Assembly: GCA_004335835.1 (NCBI GenBank)
Contig: RWJK01000732.1
Coordinates: 1-64,000, forward strand
Reading direction: 5' to 3'
Origin: Scenedesmus sp. ARA3
Lineage: Eukaryota; Chlorophyta; Chlorophyceae; Sphaeropleales; Scenedesmaceae
DNA length: 64,000 bases
Shown: positions 63,389-64,000 of the stretch, in pieces
Layout: every line of letters begins with the position of its first letter
How positions within the stretch are numbered: position 1 is the stretch's first letter
Position numbers and translations under genes: made by a program
The notes under the pieces: model-generated
What the model was told of the DNA's origin: nothing
Database searches by the model: none
Seen by the model: only the letters and a program-made list of their open reading frames with translations

Positions 63389-64000
63389 GATCAACGATCA
63401 TCTTGCGCACCCTTCGCCCTGATCCTTGCACTGGAGCATCCATCATCCAGCAGCAACCCCCAGGTGCTGTGTGCAGCAGCGCGTGCCTCCAAGGCGTGGA
63501 GGGAGGCAGTGCGGCAGTGCAGCGCCTGCAACGCAGACGTTGTTTTTGACCTGCACAGCAGCCTCCTGCAGCTTGGCAGCTTTACAGACTGGCTTCAGCA
63601 GCATGCTGGCCTGGTCAGGAACATCACCATCACTGCAAGCTACATGCCGTACGGTACCACTTCAATTCACGGGCTGCAGGAAGAGGCACACTACAGGACA
63701 GCATGCCGGCTGCTGCAGCAGGCCTTGCAGGTAACAGCTCTGCCCTTAGATATCACAAACCCAGCAGCACTGGCAGTGGCGACTGAGGCACCCCAGCAGC
63801 AGCAGCAGCACAAGCGCGACCTGCGTTTGGCCAGCTTAAACTGCTGGCGCCTTGAGAACCCAGGCGTTCTGGGTGTGCTGGCTGTGCTGCCACCGCACAC
63901 CCTCACTCACCTGGCACTAAGGCTGCCACCCACTGGCGTGGTAAATATTGCTGCACTATCGGCAGCGCTGGAGAGGCTCAGTAGCCTGCAGCAACTCCAC
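63389..64000 (+). CDS. F-box-like / LRR protein (paralogue 3), cut by window edge
   Basis: After an acceptor at 63388 the frame is open to the edge. It codes FALILALEHPSSSSNPQVL, AAARASKAWREAVRQCSACN, LLQLGSFTDWLQQHAGLVRN and GLQEEAHYRTACRLLQQALQ. A Gln run (QQQQQ) leads to RLASLNCWRLENPGVLGVL and the first LRRs (LTHLALRLPPTG, LERLSSLQQLH). The layout equals paralogues 1 and 2, and this copy lacks the frameshift found at 57332. The exon holding the start codon should lie upstream in the duplicated flank. Confidence 0.82.

Overview
This is a nuclear window from a green alga. The genes are intron-rich, with GT(G)AG donors and CTGCAG acceptors, the standard genetic code, and pervasive CAG/CTG repeats and Ala/Gln runs. 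The gene set is plant-like: a LOG2/LUL RING ligase, plant CLP1, SCD2 and CID RNA-binding proteins, and an organelle-targeted NAD malate dehydrogenase. A core chlorophyte (Chlorophyceae, perhaps Sphaeropleales) is my inference; nothing here fixes the genus.

Layout. On the minus strand from the left edge are an Ala/Gln-rich nuclear protein cut by the edge (1-3584), a myristoylatable LUL-type RING E3 ligase (5056-8266), a doubtful small gene (about 10145-10760) and CLP1 (11525-17453). Plus-strand malate dehydrogenase (18009-24533) is divergent from CLP1. A minus TXNDC17-like thioredoxin (25993-27468) is divergent from plus BOLA2 (27947-29017). Then come a minus F-box-like/LRR gene (30270-31967) and a minus SCD2-like coiled-coil gene (32945-37716), the latter divergent from plus gamma-glutamyl hydrolase (38103-42077). 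A minus CID-type two-RRM protein (45303-49042) and a minus nuclear Arg/Ser/Lys-rich protein (50839-55329) follow. The last is divergent from a small plus gene (55659-56731). The right end holds two plus F-box-like/LRR paralogues (56991-58700, frameshifted; 63389-64000, cut by the edge) flanking a minus F-box/LRR gene (60647-62892). Most exon structures were rebuilt by hand and keep phase at every junction; the SCD2 gene is only partly resolved.

The most unusual feature is architectural. In nine of the multi-exon genes, introns carry tandem, partly decayed copies of the neighbouring exon's edge together with its splice site. Copies of an exon's 3' end plus donor always lie downstream of the real exon. 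Copies of an exon's 5' end plus acceptor always lie upstream. I call these splice-junction echoes. They reach five extra copies at some malate dehydrogenase and nuclear-protein exons, three extra Walker A modules in CLP1, and three copies of the CLP1 stop-codon region after the gene. They are joined by (CTG)n tracts that run in the CUG sense of the transcript on both strands. Echo growth accounts for much of the intron length and may be an active route of intron expansion or alternative-exon birth.
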